Translations under genes and position numbers: made by a program | Assembly: GCA_003563455.1 (NCBI GenBank) | Contig: PWRV01000260.1 | Span: forward strand, 1 to 6,212 | Source: Thioalkalivibrio sp. | GTDB taxonomy: Bacteria; Pseudomonadota; Gammaproteobacteria; Ectothiorhodospirales; Ectothiorhodospiraceae | Direction of reading: 5' to 3' | DNA length: 6,212 nucleotides | Notes under the pieces: generated by a model | The model's input: the letters and a program-made list of their open reading frames with translations, nothing else | What the model was told of the DNA's origin: nothing | Databases searched by the model: none | Part shown: piece by piece, positions 5,795 to 6,212 of the stretch | Layout: every line of letters starts with the position of its first letter | Numbering within the stretch: position 1 is the first letter of the stretch

Positions 5795-6212
5795 TCAAAG
5801 GCTCCCGGGCGCCAGCAGCGCGGTCCAGAGCAGCCCCAGCAGGAACACCGGGGCTGCTGCGGTCAGACTGTCGACGCGGTCCAGGATGCCACCGTGTCCT
5901 GGCAGCAGGGCGCCGCTGTCCTTGGCGCCCGCCTCGCGCTTGAGCACGCTTTCCTGCAGATCGCCGGCCACCGACACCAGCGCCACCACCACGCCGAGAA
6001 GGCCGAAGACCAGCGCATCCATTTCGGACAGACCGAACAGCCACGCACCCACCAGCGCCACCAGAATCGCGCCGAGCAGCGCGCCGAAGAGGCCCTCGCG
6101 GGTCTTTCCGGGACTGATCTCCGGCGCCAGCTTGCTGCGGCCGAAACGCCGCCCCACGAAGTAGGCGCCGCTGTCCGCGGCCGCGACCAGCGCGATCAGG
6201 TAGAGCACGAGG
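5795..6212 (-). CDS. cdsA: CdsA, phosphatidate cytidylyltransferase, C-terminal 138 residues (5' end beyond window)
   Basis: CdsA is an integral inner-membrane enzyme that makes CDP-diacylglycerol from CTP and phosphatidic acid, the branch point to all major phospholipids. The frame is open to the window edge, so the N-terminal half is missing; E. coli CdsA is 285 residues. Numbering the visible part from its first complete codon (6211-6209), ADSGAYFVGRRFG is at 12-24 and APEISPGKTREG at 29-40. Two hydrophobic segments lie at about 41-61 and 65-82. The family signature follows at 88-114: SVLKREAGAKDSG, then LLPGHGGILDRVD, holding the conserved Lys-Arg, Lys-Asp and Asp-Arg-x-Asp residues expected for metal and CTP binding. 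A last hydrophobic segment (about 116-135) ends the protein. The stop TGA (5797-5795) is one base before the dxr ATG. The GTG at 6208 is an internal valine, not a start. Confidence 0.97.
   Translation of the reverse strand, partial: LVLYLIALVAAADSGAYFVGRRFGRSKLAPEISPGKTREGLFGALLGAILVALVGAWLFGLSEMDALVFGLLGVVVALVSVAGDLQESVLKREAGAKDSGALLPGHGGILDRVDSLTAAAPVFLLGLLWTALLAPGSL
5802..5806 (-). promoter_or_regulatory. Shine-Dalgarno of dxr
   Basis: GGGAG on the minus strand lies eight bases before the dxr ATG (5793-5791), inside the last codons of cdsA. It supports this ATG as the start and fits coupled translation across the 1-nt gap between the genes. Confidence 0.6.
5829..5858 (-). repeat. 9-bp perfect inverted repeat in the 3' end of cdsA
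   Basis: AGCAGCCCC (5829-5837) and GGGGCTGCT (5850-5858) are perfect inverted complements separated by 12 bases. In the transcript they would fold a stable 9-bp hairpin ending 35 nt before the dxr ATG. The arms encode Ala-Ala-Pro and Leu-Gly-Leu-Leu in the last CdsA membrane segment, so coding constraint alone could explain them. No T tract follows, so I do not call a terminator. Confidence 0.45.

Noticed and set aside
5795..6208. GTG at 6208 as a start of a short CdsA
   Set aside because: The frame is open to the window edge and the codon falls within a hydrophobic CdsA segment; the gene is simply cut by the window.

Overview
The window is one tightly packed stretch of a conserved Gram-negative envelope-biogenesis cluster, with every gene on the minus strand. 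Read in the direction of transcription, from high to low coordinate, the order is cdsA (3' half only), dxr, rseP, bamA, skp (ompH) and lpxD (5' third only). This is the classical gammaproteobacterial order. The two end genes are cut only by the window edges, and no gene looks broken. No gene-free stretch exceeds 49 bases, and I see no RNA gene, mobile element, CRISPR array, tandem repeat or intrinsic terminator.

The DNA is visibly GC-rich, and the rare Leu/Ser codons TTA, CTA and TCA are absent from rseP, bamA and skp. The Skp homologue is strongly acidic and arginine-rich rather than basic as in E. coli. Together with the gene order, this suggests a high-GC gammaproteobacterium, possibly a halophilic or haloalkaliphilic member of the Chromatiales/Ectothiorhodospiraceae. 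That placement is inference and is not proven by the sequence.

Layout: 6212-5795 is the C-terminal half of CdsA (CDP-diacylglycerol synthesis). After a 1-nt gap, 5793-4594 is Dxr (first committed step of MEP isoprenoid synthesis). After a 12-nt gap, 4581-3220 is RseP (site-2 intramembrane protease). A 37-nt gap with two small hairpins follows, then 3182-897 is BamA (outer-membrane beta-barrel assembly). After a 49-nt gap with a strong Shine-Dalgarno, 847-335 is Skp (periplasmic chaperone). Finally 369-1 is the N-terminal part of LpxD (lipid A synthesis), whose start codon lies 35 nt inside skp.

The genes serve one theme: building and supervising the envelope. CdsA makes phospholipid precursor, Dxr supplies isoprenoid precursors (including undecaprenyl carrier), and LpxD makes lipid A. 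Skp escorts unfolded outer-membrane proteins to BamA for insertion. In E. coli, RseP relays outer-membrane folding stress to sigma-E. The short gaps argue for co-transcription.

I do not see a previously undescribed system here. The points worth a second look are local: the unusual lpxD start inside skp, a hairpin presenting the skp ribosome-binding site, tandem hairpins between rseP and bamA, the acidic Skp, and a shorter cysteine-free BamA.
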